From Bradyrhizobium sp. CB1015 (GTDB taxonomy: Bacteria; Pseudomonadota; Alphaproteobacteria; Rhizobiales; Xanthobacteraceae), in contig NZ_CP104174.1 in the NCBI RefSeq assembly GCF_025200925.1, positions 2,604,001-2,668,000 of the forward strand: DNA of 64,000 bases. The letters are read 5' to 3'. The translations under genes were made by a program, and so were the position numbers. The notes under the pieces are model-generated. The model had not been told where the DNA came from and searched no databases. It was given only the letters and a program-made list of their open reading frames with translations. Below are positions 42,719 to 51,704 of the stretch, one piece after another (position 1 is the stretch's first letter; each line of letters opens with the position of its first letter).

Positions 42719-42932
42719 TCCGGTGCTCCCGACGATTTGGTTCGGCCGGATCGTAGACGAAGATCTTGAAGCTCGCCATCATGGTCGCGGCAGGGCCTGT
42801 AGTGCAAACGGCAGGGACGGGCATGACGCCTGCGCAGGCTGCGAGAAGCCTTTCGATCTTGCGCACGCTCTCGGCCTGTCCTAGGCCAGTTCCCGAACAA
42901 GCGCGCATCGCCGAAGTCTTGAGGGAGCCGAC

Positions 42933-44594
42933 ATGACCATTCGCAACACCCGCACCGGGGGCCAGATCCTGATCGATCAGCTCGTCGCCCAAGGCGTCGA
43001 GCGCGTCACCTGCGTGCCGGGTGAGAGCTATCTGGCGGCCCTCGATGCGCTGCATGACAGCCCGATCGACGTCGTGATCTGCCGCGCCGAAGGCGGCGCG
43101 GCGATGATGGCGGAAGCCTATGGCAAGCTCACCGGACGGCCCGGAATCTGCTTCGTCACCCGCGGTCCCGGTGCCACCAATGCCAGCCACGGCGTCCACA
43201 TCGCGATGCAGGATTCGACGCCGATGATCCTGTTCGTCGGCCAGGTCGACACCGGCATGCGCGAGCGCGAGGCGTTCCAGGAGCTCGACTACAAGGCCGT
43301 GTTCGGCTCGATGGCGAAATGGGCAGTCGAGATCGATCGCCCCGACCGCATTCCGGAGCTGGTGGCGCGCGCGTTCCGCGTCGCCATGCAGGGCCGCCCC
43401 GGTCCCGTCGTGATCGCGCTGCCGGAAAACATGCTGACCGAGACCGCGGCCGTCGCCGATGCCATGCGAATCGAGCCGGCGGTGAGCTGGCCGGCGCCTG
43501 CCGATATCGACAAGCTCGGCGCCATGCTGGCCGGCGCCAAGGCGCCGCTCGTCATTCTCGGCGGCTCGCGCTGGACCGATGAGGCGGCCAAGAGCATCGC
43601 GCGGTTCGCCGAGCGATTCGACCTGCCGGTCGCGACCTCGTTCCGCCGGGCCTCGCTGATCGACGCCGACCATTCGCACTACGCCGGCGACCTCGGCATC
43701 GGGCCGAGCCCGGACCTGAAGGCGCGCATCGACAATGCCGATGTCCTCCTGCTGATCGGCGGCCGCATGTCGGAGATGCCGTCCTCCTCCTATACGCTGC
43801 TCGACATTCCCAACCCGAAGCAGAAGCTGATCCATGTGCATCCGGGCTCCGAAGAGCTCGGCCGCATCTATCAGCCTGATCTGGCGATCCAGGCGACGCC
43901 GGCCGCCTTCGCCGCCGCCGTCGAGACGCTGAAGCCTTCCGGCGCGGTGGCGTGGAAGGGCGAGGCCGCCAAGGCGCATGCGGATTACCTCGCCTGGACC
44001 GGGAAGGCGCGCGAGCTGCCGGGCAGGTTCCAGTACGGCCAGATCATGACCTGGCTGCGCGATCGCCTGCCGAAGGACGCGATCGTCTGCAACGGCGCCG
44101 GCAATTATGCCGGCTGGATTCATCGCCATCACCGCTTCCACAGCTTTGCCGCCCAGCTTGCGCCGACCTCGGGCTCGATGGGTTACGGCGTGCCGGCGGG
44201 CGTGCTGGCCAAGCGGCAATATCCGGATCGCGTCGTCGTTGCCTTCGCCGGTGACGGCTGCTTCCTGATGAACGGCCAGGAATTCGCCACCGCCGTGCAA
44301 TATGACGCGCCGCTCGTCGTCGTCATCATCGACAATTCGCAATACGGCACCATCCGCATGCACCAGGAGCGCGACTATCCCGGCCGCGTCGTCGGCACCC
44401 AGCTCAAGAACCCGGACTTTGCGATGTATGCGAAGGCGTTCGGCGGCCATGGTGAGCGTGTCGAGCGCACCGAAGAGTTCGCACCGGCGTTCGAGCGCGC
44501 GCTGGCTTCGGGCAAGCCGTCGATCCTCCATTGCATCATCGATCCCAGGGCGATCTCGGTCGGCAAGGATTTTGTTCCGGCGGTGAAGGCCTAG
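42933..44594 (+). CDS. ThDP-dependent enzyme, acetolactate synthase-like
   Basis: A 553-residue ThDP enzyme with three domains. The N-terminal one holds the catalytic Glu in CRAEGGAAMMAEAYGKLTG, the middle one has VILGGSRW, and the C-terminal one has the ThDP-binding GDG...N motif (GDGCFLMNGQEFATA to IIDNSQYGT). It resembles the large subunit of acetolactate synthase, but no regulatory subunit gene follows. The operon partners are amino-acid enzymes, so it is more likely a 2-keto-acid decarboxylase/lyase-type enzyme of a degradation pathway. The substrate is unknown. Confidence 0.88.
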   Translation: MTIRNTRTGGQILIDQLVAQGVERVTCVPGESYLAALDALHDSPIDVVICRAEGGAAMMAEAYGKLTGRPGICFVTRGPGATNASHGVHIAMQDSTPMILFVGQVDTGMREREAFQELDYKAVFGSMAKWAVEIDRPDRIPELVARAFRVAMQGRPGPVVIALPENMLTETAAVADAMRIEPAVSWPAPADIDKLGAMLAGAKAPLVILGGSRWTDEAAKSIARFAERFDLPVATSFRRASLIDADHSHYAGDLGIGPSPDLKARIDNADVLLLIGGRMSEMPSSSYTLLDIPNPKQKLIHVHPGSEELGRIYQPDLAIQATPAAFAAAVETLKPSGAVAWKGEAAKAHADYLAWTGKARELPGRFQYGQIMTWLRDRLPKDAIVCNGAGNYAGWIHRHHRFHSFAAQLAPTSGSMGYGVPAGVLAKRQYPDRVVVAFAGDGCFLMNGQEFATAVQYDAPLVVVIIDNSQYGTIRMHQERDYPGRVVGTQLKNPDFAMYAKAFGGHGERVERTEEFAPAFERALASGKPSILHCIIDPRAISVGKDFVPAVKA

Positions 44595-44598
44595 AGCG

Positions 44599-45864
44599 AT
44601 GCCTGAAGGCCGCCACGTCGCCATCATCGGGGCCGGCGCGATCGGCGTGATCAGCGCGATCGAGGCGCTGCGCGAGGGCCATCGCGTCACGCTGATCGAT
44701 CCCGGCGAGCCCGGAGGCGAACAGGCGGCGAGCTACGGCAATGCCGGCTGGCTGTCGTCGCATTCGGTGATCCCGCCGGCGGAGCCGGGCGTCTGGAGGA
44801 AGGTGCCGGGCTATCTGATGGACCCGCTCGGCCCGCTTGCGATCCGCTGGTCTTACCTGCCGAAGGCGCTGCCCTGGCTGATCAAGTACCTGCTCTCGGG
44901 CTGGACCCCGGCGCGGGTCGAGACCACGGCGTTCGCGCTGCGCGATCTCCTGAAGGACGCGCCGCTGCTGCACAAAAAGCTCGCGGAAGAAGCCGGTGTT
45001 CCTGAATTGATCGAGCGCAACGGCGTGATGCACGTGTTCACCTCGCGCGGCAATTTCGACAACGACCTCGGCTGGCGCTTGCGCAAGAAGGTCGGCGTCG
45101 AATGGCTGGAGCTCAATGCCGACGAGATGCGCCAGCGTGAGCCGGATCTGCATCCGCGCTATACCTTTGGCGTCGTCGTGGAGGAGGCCGGGCGCTGCCG
45201 TGATCCCGGCGCTTATGTCGCGGCCCTTGCCGCTCATGCGATCGCCAGCGGTGCGAAGCACGTGCGCGCCAAGGCAACCGGGCTGAGGCTCAACGGCGAC
45301 AAGCTCGTGGCCGTTCTCACCGAGACCGGCGAGATCGCATGCGATGCCGCGGTGGTCGCGGCCGGTGCCCGCTCGAAGCAGCTCACCGCGTCGGTCGGCG
45401 ATCCCTTGCCCCTCGAAACCGAGCGCGGCTATCACGTCGTGATCGAGAATCCGGAGGTAGGTCCGCGCAGCTCGATGATGGCCTCCGACGCCAAGCTGGT
45501 GGTGAACTGGACCAACAAGGGCTTGCGTGCCGCCGGCACGGTCGAGATCGCGGGCCTCGAGGCTGCGCCGAACTGGAAGCGGGCCGAGATCCTGCGCAAC
45601 CACCTCGTCAGCATGTTCCCGAAACTGCCGAAGGACCTTCCGGCCTCGCGCGTCAAGACCTGGTTCGGCCATCGCCCGAGCATGCCGGACGGACGGCCCT
45701 GCATCGGCTATGCGCGCGCCTCGCGCGACATCGTCTATGCTTTCGGCCACGGCCATGTCGGCCTGGTCGGCTCGGCCCGCACCGGCCGTCTGGTCGCCCA
45801 GCTCGTGAGCGGCAAGGCGCCGGAAATTCCGCTGGCGCCGTTCGCACCCGATCGTTTCCTCTGA
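44599..45864 (+). CDS. D-amino-acid dehydrogenase-like FAD oxidoreductase
   Basis: A 421-residue flavoprotein of the DadA type. The FAD site is VAIIGAGAIGVISAIEALREG, followed by GEQAASYGNAGWLSSHSVIPP, which is typical of DadA relatives; the end is AFGHGHVGLVGSARTGRLVA. It would deaminate a D-amino acid or a related amine to a keto acid at the membrane. It starts 4 nt after the ThDP enzyme gene and is followed by a racemase-family gene. A DadA-racemase-ThDP order suggests racemisation or deamination followed by keto-acid cleavage. Confidence 0.87.
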   Translation: MPEGRHVAIIGAGAIGVISAIEALREGHRVTLIDPGEPGGEQAASYGNAGWLSSHSVIPPAEPGVWRKVPGYLMDPLGPLAIRWSYLPKALPWLIKYLLSGWTPARVETTAFALRDLLKDAPLLHKKLAEEAGVPELIERNGVMHVFTSRGNFDNDLGWRLRKKVGVEWLELNADEMRQREPDLHPRYTFGVVVEEAGRCRDPGAYVAALAAHAIASGAKHVRAKATGLRLNGDKLVAVLTETGEIACDAAVVAAGARSKQLTASVGDPLPLETERGYHVVIENPEVGPRSSMMASDAKLVVNWTNKGLRAAGTVEIAGLEAAPNWKRAEILRNHLVSMFPKLPKDLPASRVKTWFGHRPSMPDGRPCIGYARASRDIVYAFGHGHVGLVGSARTGRLVAQLVSGKAPEIPLAPFAPDRFL

Positions 45865-45874
45865 GAGCCTACCC

Positions 45875-46618
45875 ATGACCACCTCAGCCAGCCCGTCCTC
45901 CCGCATCGCCCGTGGCGGCAAGGCCATCTACGGCGCGCCGCTCGGCATCCTGATGCTGGAGGCGCGCTTTCCCCGCATTCCCGGCGACATGGGCAACGGC
46001 ACGACCTGGCCATTCCCTGTGCTCTATCGCGTGGTGAGTGGCGCCTCGCCGGAGAAGGTGGTGCTGAACGGCGCGGCCGGCCTCTTGCCCGATTTCATCG
46101 ATGCGGCGAAGGAGCTGGTGCGGCTGGGGGCGGAGGCCATCACCACCAATTGCGGCTTCCTCTCGCTGTTCCAGAAGGAGATCGCGGCGGCCGTCGGCGT
46201 TCCCGTCGCGACCTCGTCGCTGATGCAGGTGCCGTGGGTGCAGGCGACCCTGCCGCCCGGCAAGCGCGTCGGCCTCGTCACGGTGTCGGGTTCGACCTTG
46301 ACGCCGGCCCATCTCGAAGGGGCCGGCGTGCCGCTCGACACGCCGCTGGTCGGCACCGAGAACGGCAAGGAGTTCTTCCGTGTCCTGATCAAGGCCGAGA
46401 AGGACGACATGGACATCGGGCAAGCCGAGCGCGACGTCGTCGAGGCCGGCAAGGAGCTCGTCGCCAAGCATCCGGACGTCGGCGCCATCGTGCTCGAATG
46501 CACCAACATGCCGCCTTATGCGGCCGCGCTTCAGGCCGAGGTCGGATTGCCGGTCTACGACATCTATTCCATGATCACCTGGTTTCATGCCGGGCTGCGC
46601 CCGCGCGTCTTTGCGTGA
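45875..46618 (+). CDS. Asp/Glu racemase superfamily protein
   Basis: A 247-residue protein. The two superfamily cysteines are in ITTNCGFLSLFQ and IVLECTNMPPYA. It is distinct from the racemase at 42029-42718 and longer, with a start (LGILMLEARFPRIPGDMGN) as seen in hydantoin racemase/maleate isomerase-like groups. It is probably a racemase or isomerase acting before or after the D-amino-acid dehydrogenase-like enzyme. It lies 10 nt after that gene. Confidence 0.82.
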   Translation: MTTSASPSSRIARGGKAIYGAPLGILMLEARFPRIPGDMGNGTTWPFPVLYRVVSGASPEKVVLNGAAGLLPDFIDAAKELVRLGAEAITTNCGFLSLFQKEIAAAVGVPVATSSLMQVPWVQATLPPGKRVGLVTVSGSTLTPAHLEGAGVPLDTPLVGTENGKEFFRVLIKAEKDDMDIGQAERDVVEAGKELVAKHPDVGAIVLECTNMPPYAAALQAEVGLPVYDIYSMITWFHAGLRPRVFA

Positions 46619-46657
46619 ATGCGTCCGTGAGATCGTCACACATCCAGGAGTGAACCC

Positions 46658-47437
46658 ATGAAGCTATCCGGCAAGGTCGCCGCCATTACCGGCGCCGCGC
46701 GCGGCATCGGCAAGGCCTGCGCGAAGAGATTTTTGGACGACGGCGTCAAGGTCGTGATCTCCGACGTCGATGCCGAGGGCCTTGCCGCGACGGCCGCCGA
46801 GCTTGGCCGGCCGGATGCCCTGCGCACGATCGTCGGCAACGTCGCCAAGCGTGCGGACGTGGATCAGCTGGTCGCGACCGCGGTGAAGGAGTTCGGCCGG
46901 CTCGACATCATGGTCAACAATGCCGGCGTCGCCCGCAACCGCGACATCCTCGACATTACCGAAGAGGAATTCGACGAGATCATCGGCATCAATTTGAAGG
47001 GCGCGTTCTTCGGCGTGCAGGCGGCGGCGAGGCAGATGATCGCCCAAGGCGGTGGCGGGGTCATCATCAACATGTCCTCGGTGAACGCGCTGCTGGCGAT
47101 CCCGGCGCTGGCGACCTACGCGATGTCCAAGGGCGGCATGAAGCAGCTCACCTCCGTCGCGGCGGTCGCGCTCGCCCCGCACAACATCCGCGTCGTCGCG
47201 GTCGGGCCGGGCACGATCCTGACCGACATGGTGGCGTCGTCCATCTACACCTCGGAAGACGCCCGCAAGACCGTGCTGTCGCGCACGCCGGCCGGCCGCG
47301 GCGGCGAGCCGAGCGAGGTGGCGTCCGTCGTGGCATTCCTTGCCAGCGACGATGCGTCCTATATCACCGGGCAGACGATCTATCCGGATGGCGGCCGGCT
47401 GGTCCTGAACTACACGGTGCCGGTGAAGGAGAAGTAG
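46658..47437 (+). CDS. Short-chain dehydrogenase/reductase
   Basis: A 259-residue classical SDR. The cofactor motif is TGAARGIGKACAKRF, the NNAG motif is VNNAGVAR, the catalytic Ser is in NMSSVNALL, and YxxxK is YAMSKGGMK. Asp in VISDVDAEGL after the second strand points to NAD rather than NADP. It is the last gene of the ThDP operon, convergent with iclR with only 6 nt between the stops. The substrate is unknown. Confidence 0.9.
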   Translation: MKLSGKVAAITGAARGIGKACAKRFLDDGVKVVISDVDAEGLAATAAELGRPDALRTIVGNVAKRADVDQLVATAVKEFGRLDIMVNNAGVARNRDILDITEEEFDEIIGINLKGAFFGVQAAARQMIAQGGGGVIINMSSVNALLAIPALATYAMSKGGMKQLTSVAAVALAPHNIRVVAVGPGTILTDMVASSIYTSEDARKTVLSRTPAGRGGEPSEVASVVAFLASDDASYITGQTIYPDGGRLVLNYTVPVKEK

Positions 47438-47443
47438 GGGCCC

Positions 47444-48238
47444 TCACTCCGCCGCAATATTGATTCCGTAACCCAGCCGCTTCGAAATGCTCCCCGCGCA
47501 CTCGCGCAGCGCATGCGCGATCGGGCTGTCCCAGCGCGCGTCGAACGTGCCTTCCGGGCCCATCGCGGTGATGACCAGCGCGACGTGGCCGGAATGATCG
47601 AACACCGGCGCGGAGAACGCATTGACGCCGGGCAGGGGATCGCCGAGCGCACGGGCGAGGCCGTGCTTGCGGACCTCGGCGAGCATCTCGGCGACCTTCG
47701 CGCCCTTCACGGCGCGCTTCGGGTTGTAGCCGACGCCATGGCGGTCGAGGCCGCTGTCGAGCGCGGCGTTGATCGTCTTCTCCGGCAGGAACGCCGCGAA
47801 CGCGCGGCCCGTCGCCGTCTCCAGCAGCGCCATCACCGAACCGGCGCGCATGACGATGTGCACCGGCTGGGCCGGCTCTTCGAGCTGCACCACGGTCGGG
47901 CCGTGCGTGCCCCAGATCGCGAGCGAGACAGCGTGGCCGATCTGGCTCGCGAGGCCCGCGATCTTCGGACGCGCGATGCGCACGCTGGAGAGCCGGCGCA
48001 GGCTGACCAGGCCGAGCTCCAGCGCCAGCGCGCCGATCTCGTAGCGGCCGGTGGTCTCGTCCTGCTCGATCAGGCCGATGCGGGAGAAGCTGGCGAGATA
48101 GGGGTGCGCCTTGGCTGGCGTCATGCCGGCTTCGCGGGCGAGATCGCGCAGCATCATCGGCTCGCCGCTCCGTGCGAGCGCGCGAAGCAATTCGCCGCCG
48201 ACCTCGATCGACTGGATGCCGCGGCTTTCTCTCTTCAT
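47444..48238 (-). CDS. IclR-family regulator
   Basis: A 264-residue regulator. The winged helix is at about residues 7-70 (IQSIEVGGELLRALARSGEP, MLRDLAREAGMTPAKAHPYL). The GAF-like effector domain covers the rest (HAVSLAIWGTHGPTVVQLEE; NAFSAPVFDHSGHVALVITA). I chose ATG 48238 because the 21-residue extension lies within an intergenic repeat. It is on the same strand as the upstream flavoprotein gene and convergent with the SDR gene, so it may control either unit. Confidence 0.88.
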   Translation of the reverse strand: MKRESRGIQSIEVGGELLRALARSGEPMMLRDLAREAGMTPAKAHPYLASFSRIGLIEQDETTGRYEIGALALELGLVSLRRLSSVRIARPKIAGLASQIGHAVSLAIWGTHGPTVVQLEEPAQPVHIVMRAGSVMALLETATGRAFAAFLPEKTINAALDSGLDRHGVGYNPKRAVKGAKVAEMLAEVRKHGLARALGDPLPGVNAFSAPVFDHSGHVALVITAMGPEGTFDARWDSPIAHALRECAGSISKRLGYGINIAAE

Positions 48239-48267
48239 GCGCCTCCGATGCGCTTGAGTCCTTGTTT

Positions 48268-48316
48268 GAGCATGATCTCTTCGGAAAACCGCTGCACACA
48301 TTTCCTGATCATGCTC
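48268..48316. repeat. Palindromic repeat between the flavoprotein gene and iclR
   Basis: GAGCATGATC (48268-48277) and GATCATGCTC (48307-48316) form a perfect 10-bp inverted repeat around TCTTCGGAAAACCG. The last base is shared with the stop codon of the flavoprotein gene. I recall this GCATGATC-type element as common in Bradyrhizobium. It may end or attenuate transcription before iclR. Confidence 0.65.
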
Positions 48317-50049
48317 TACGCCGCGTCGCGCTTGGCGGCGCTGTCGGCAAGATGTCTGCCGGCAATGTAGCCGAAGGTCAGTGCCGGCCCAAGCGTGATG
48401 CCTGCACCCGGATAATTGCCTCCCATGATGCTCGCCATGTCGTTGCCGGCGGCGTAGAGGCCGGGAATCACCCGGCCTTCGGAGTCGAGCGCGCGCGCGT
48501 TCTCGTCGGTGACGATGCCGGCATAGGTGCCGAGATCGCCGATCACCATCTTGATGGCGTAGAACGGGCCGCTCTCGATTGGCGCGACGCAGGGGTTGGG
48601 GCCGTGCAGTGCATCGCCCTGGTAGCGGTTATAGGCCTTCGAGCCCTTGCCGAAGGCGGCGTCATGGCCTTGCGGCGCCGTCACATTGAACTGCTTGACG
48701 GTCTCGACGAACGCCCTGGCGTCGATCCCGGCTTTTGCCGCCAGCGCCTCCAGCGTGTCGCCGCGCATGAGATAGCCGGTCTTCAAATGATGACCCAGCG
48801 GCATCGGGAAAGGCGGCACGCAGCCGAGGCCGTATTTCCGCAACGTCTTGTGGTCGCAGACCAGGAAGGCGGCGATCTCCTCGCCGGGCTTGGCGGCCTT
48901 GATCATGGCCTGGACGAAGTCGTGGTAGGAATTGCCCTCATTGGCAAAGCGCTTGCCGTCGCGCATCACCGCGATCACACCGGGTTTGGCACGGTCGATG
49001 AAATGCGGCATCACGCCCTTGGAGCCGTCCTTGCGCGTGGTCAGCGACACCGGCACCCAGGCCGCCGCGTTCGGCAGGCGGTCCTCGATGCGGCCGCCGG
49101 CGCCTTCGGCAAGGCGCAGGCCGTCGCCGGTGTTTCCCGCGGGCCCGGGCGAATAATGCTCAACGCCGGTCGGCGCGTGCGGGAACATCTTCCTGCGCCG
49201 CTCGACGTCGTGTGGAAAGCCGCCGCAGGCGAGCACGACGCCCCGACGTGCGCGGACACGCACGTCGCGTCCCTCGCGCGAGACGATGGCACCGGTCACA
49301 ACGCCGTTCTCGACCGTCAGCTCGCGCACGGGCGCGGACAGCCACATCGGAATCTTCAGGTCGAGCGCGGACTTTGCGAGGCGCCCGGCGAGCGCATTGC
49401 CGTTGGTCAGCGTCATGCCGCGGCCATAGCGCAGCACGTCCATGAGATGTCGCGACAGGCGCTTCGTGACATAGACCGCGGAGGTCAGCGACTTCGTCAC
49501 GCGCATGAAGTGGATGATCTCCTTGCCGCTTCCCAACATCATGCCGAACACGGTGAGCTCGGGCAGCGGCATGCCGAGCGATTTGATGAGGTCGCCGAGC
49601 TCGCGGCCGTCGAACGGGCGCGTTACCATGGAGCGGCCGCCCTGGGCGCCGCCGGGCGCCTCGGCGTGGTAATCGGGAAACACCAGCGGCATGTCGAAGC
49701 GCAGCGCCGTCTTGGTGGTGAAGAAATCGACCGCTTCAGGGCCGGCGCTCAGGAAGGCATCGACGCGTGCCGCGTCGTAATTGTTGCCGGCCTCGTGCCG
49801 CAAGTAGGTGCGGGCCTGCTCCGGCGACTCCTCGATGCCGTACGCCTTCGCCAGCGAGGTTCCGGGAATCCACAGCCAGCCGCCGGAGCGGGCCGTGGTG
49901 CCGCCGAAGCGCGGCTCCTTTTCGACGATCAGCACGTCGAGCCCGCGATAGCGCGCGGTGATCGCGGCCGACATGCCGGAGCAACCCGATCCGGCCACGA
50001 GCACGTCGCACTCGTAAGTCTCCAAGGTGCCATGCTCGTTGCCAGCCAT
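48316..50049 (-). CDS. FAD-binding dehydrogenase, 3-ketosteroid-1-dehydrogenase/fumarate reductase type
   Basis: A 577-residue flavoprotein. The FAD site is DVLVAGSGCSGMSAAITARY, followed by RFGGTTARSGGWLWIPGT. The motif ANEGNSYHDFVQAM, and the end GLYAAGNDMASIMGGNYPGAGITLGPAL (read in parts), are typical of KstD-like enzymes, which introduce a double bond next to a keto group of steroid-like or other cyclic substrates. The true substrate is unknown, and no steroid pathway genes are nearby. I chose ATG 50049 after GAGG; GTG 50061 would add 4 residues. Confidence 0.85.
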   Translation of the reverse strand: MAGNEHGTLETYECDVLVAGSGCSGMSAAITARYRGLDVLIVEKEPRFGGTTARSGGWLWIPGTSLAKAYGIEESPEQARTYLRHEAGNNYDAARVDAFLSAGPEAVDFFTTKTALRFDMPLVFPDYHAEAPGGAQGGRSMVTRPFDGRELGDLIKSLGMPLPELTVFGMMLGSGKEIIHFMRVTKSLTSAVYVTKRLSRHLMDVLRYGRGMTLTNGNALAGRLAKSALDLKIPMWLSAPVRELTVENGVVTGAIVSREGRDVRVRARRGVVLACGGFPHDVERRRKMFPHAPTGVEHYSPGPAGNTGDGLRLAEGAGGRIEDRLPNAAAWVPVSLTTRKDGSKGVMPHFIDRAKPGVIAVMRDGKRFANEGNSYHDFVQAMIKAAKPGEEIAAFLVCDHKTLRKYGLGCVPPFPMPLGHHLKTGYLMRGDTLEALAAKAGIDARAFVETVKQFNVTAPQGHDAAFGKGSKAYNRYQGDALHGPNPCVAPIESGPFYAIKMVIGDLGTYAGIVTDENARALDSEGRVIPGLYAAGNDMASIMGGNYPGAGITLGPALTFGYIAGRHLADSAAKRDAA

Positions 50050-50402
50050 ATCGGGCCTCACCTCTTAATTAGATAATAGAAAATTAGTTTGTCAATGGCG
50101 AACAGGAGGTGCCGGGTGGCCGGGTAATGCCATGTAAGGGGTGTCCCTGCCTCAACACCCGTCATTGCGAGCCAACGGGTCCGCGCGAAGCGCGACCCGA
50201 TGACAGGCTCCGCGAAGCAATCCAGAGTCTTTCCGCGGAGGCAGTCTGGATTGCTTCGTCGCAAGGGCTCCTCGCAATGACGGGTGTTGCGACACCTGCG
50301 CAAAAATCCCGCGCCGTTATCCTGTGAGAAGACGACTCCTCCCCTGGTTGCAACCCCCCGCACGTTTGGCCATGATGCCCACTGGAATCGTTGGGGCAGG
50401 GC
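50050..50402. other. Intergenic region dominated by a composite repeat
   Basis: 353 bp between two divergent genes. Most of it is the composite palindromic repeat at 50153-50289. An A/T-rich stretch at about 50065-50092 (TTAATTAGATAATAG and on), just upstream of the minus-strand flavoprotein gene, is the likely promoter area of that gene. No gene is seen. Confidence 0.5.
50153..50289. repeat. Composite palindromic repeat, related to the 34844 element
   Basis: The outer arms CAACACCCGTCATTGCGAG (50153-50171) and CTCGCAATGACGGGTGTTG (50271-50289) are perfectly complementary. Inside are CGAAGCAATCCAGA and TCTGGATTGCTTCG arms, as in the 34844-34923 element. The left side is interrupted by a separate hairpin built from CGGGTCCGCGC and GCGCGACCCG, so one repeat seems to have landed in another. 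Confidence 0.75.
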
Positions 50403-51704
50403 ATGACGACAGCAACGGGGGTCTCCGCGGCTGCGGAGAGATCGACGACGGCGCATGTGGTGTGGGCGAGTGCGCTCGGCACCGCGATCGAGTGGTACGA
50501 TTTCCTGATCTACGGCACGGCGGCGGCCCTCGTCTTCAACAAGCTGTTTTTCCCGAGCTTCGATCCCTTCGTCGGCACGCTCGCGGCATTCTCGACCTAT
50601 GCGGTCGGCTTCGTCGCGCGGCCGATCGGCGGCGCCATCATCGGGCATTACGGCGACCGGGTCGGCCGCAAGACCATGCTGGTGGCGACCATGATCGCGA
50701 TGGGGCTCGGCACCTTCCTGATCGGCTGCCTGCCGACTTACGATCAGATCGGCGTCTGGGCTCCGATTCTGCTCGTGATCCTCCGTTTCGTTCAGGGCAT
50801 CGGGCTCGGGGGCGAGTGGAGCGGCGCGGTCGTGATGGTGATCGAGCACGCCGGCAATCGCCGCGGCTTCTACGGCAGCCTGGTGCAGGTCGGCTTTCCC
50901 GTCGGCGTCGCCGCATCGACCGGCATCTTCGGCCTGATGACGAAGCTGCCCGAGGCGGATTTTCTCAGCTGGGGCTGGCGCGTGCCGTTCCTGATCAGCG
51001 TTCTGCTCGTCGGCGTCGGCTTCATCGTGCGGCTCAAGCTCGCGGAGACGCCTCACTTCAAGGAGATCGTCGAGCGCAAGGAGGTGCTGGCGCAACCGGC
51101 CCTCGAGGTGCTGCGCCGCGACTGGCGCAGCTTTCTGCTCGCCATCGGCATCACGGTGTCGGAAGTCGGGCTCGCCTATCTCCTCACCGTGTTCACGGTG
51201 GTTTACGCCACGACCAAGCTCGGCCTGCCCCGGCAGGTGATCCTGGATGCGGTGGTCTATGCCGCGATCGTCGAGTTCGCGACGCTGCCGCTGGCCGGCT
51301 GGCTGTCCGATATCTTCGGACGCAAGGCGCTGTATCTGGCCGGCGGCGTGTTCTCGGTGGCGCTGGCGTTTCCGCTGTTCTGGTTCCTCGACACCAGGGA
51401 GCCGGCGCTGATCACGCTTGCGCTCGTCGTCACGATGACGCTCACCCATGCGCTGCTGTTCGGGCCGAAGGCCGCGTTCATGCCGGAGCTGTTCCGCACC
51501 CAGGTGCGCTACAGCGGCGCCTCGCTCGGCGCCAACGTCGCGGCGGCGCTCAGCGGCGGCTTCTCGCCGCTGATCGCGGCTGCGCTGCTGGCATGGGCCG
51601 GATCGTATTGGGCGGTGTCGGTCTACATCGTTGCGCTGTCGGTCATCACGATCCTCGCAACGCTGATGGCGCCGGAGACCGCGCGGGACTCGCTAAGATC
51701 CTGA
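50403..51704 (+). CDS. MFS transporter, metabolite:H+ symporter (MHS) type
   Basis: A 433-residue permease with 12 hydrophobic helices. It has the MHS-family motifs GTAIEWYDFLIYGTAAAL, GGAIIGHYGDRVGRKTMLV and RFVQGIGLGGEWSGAVVMVIE. Relatives carry shikimate, proline/betaine, citrate or other organic acids; no neighbour points to the substrate. ATG 50403 is chosen over ATG 50391. Its last 12 nt overlap the convergent glycoside hydrolase gene. Confidence 0.9.
   Translation: MTTATGVSAAAERSTTAHVVWASALGTAIEWYDFLIYGTAAALVFNKLFFPSFDPFVGTLAAFSTYAVGFVARPIGGAIIGHYGDRVGRKTMLVATMIAMGLGTFLIGCLPTYDQIGVWAPILLVILRFVQGIGLGGEWSGAVVMVIEHAGNRRGFYGSLVQVGFPVGVAASTGIFGLMTKLPEADFLSWGWRVPFLISVLLVGVGFIVRLKLAETPHFKEIVERKEVLAQPALEVLRRDWRSFLLAIGITVSEVGLAYLLTVFTVVYATTKLGLPRQVILDAVVYAAIVEFATLPLAGWLSDIFGRKALYLAGGVFSVALAFPLFWFLDTREPALITLALVVTMTLTHALLFGPKAAFMPELFRTQVRYSGASLGANVAAALSGGFSPLIAAALLAWAGSYWAVSVYIVALSVITILATLMAPETARDSLRS

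Noticed and set aside
48172..50076. 634-codon plus-strand frame opposite the KstD-like flavoprotein
   Set aside because: Low-complexity Ala/Arg/Gly/His translation; the minus strand has an intact flavoprotein with all motifs.
50109..50327. 72-codon frame over the composite repeat
   Set aside because: It is a translation of the palindromic repeat, which recurs in intergenic places, so not a gene.
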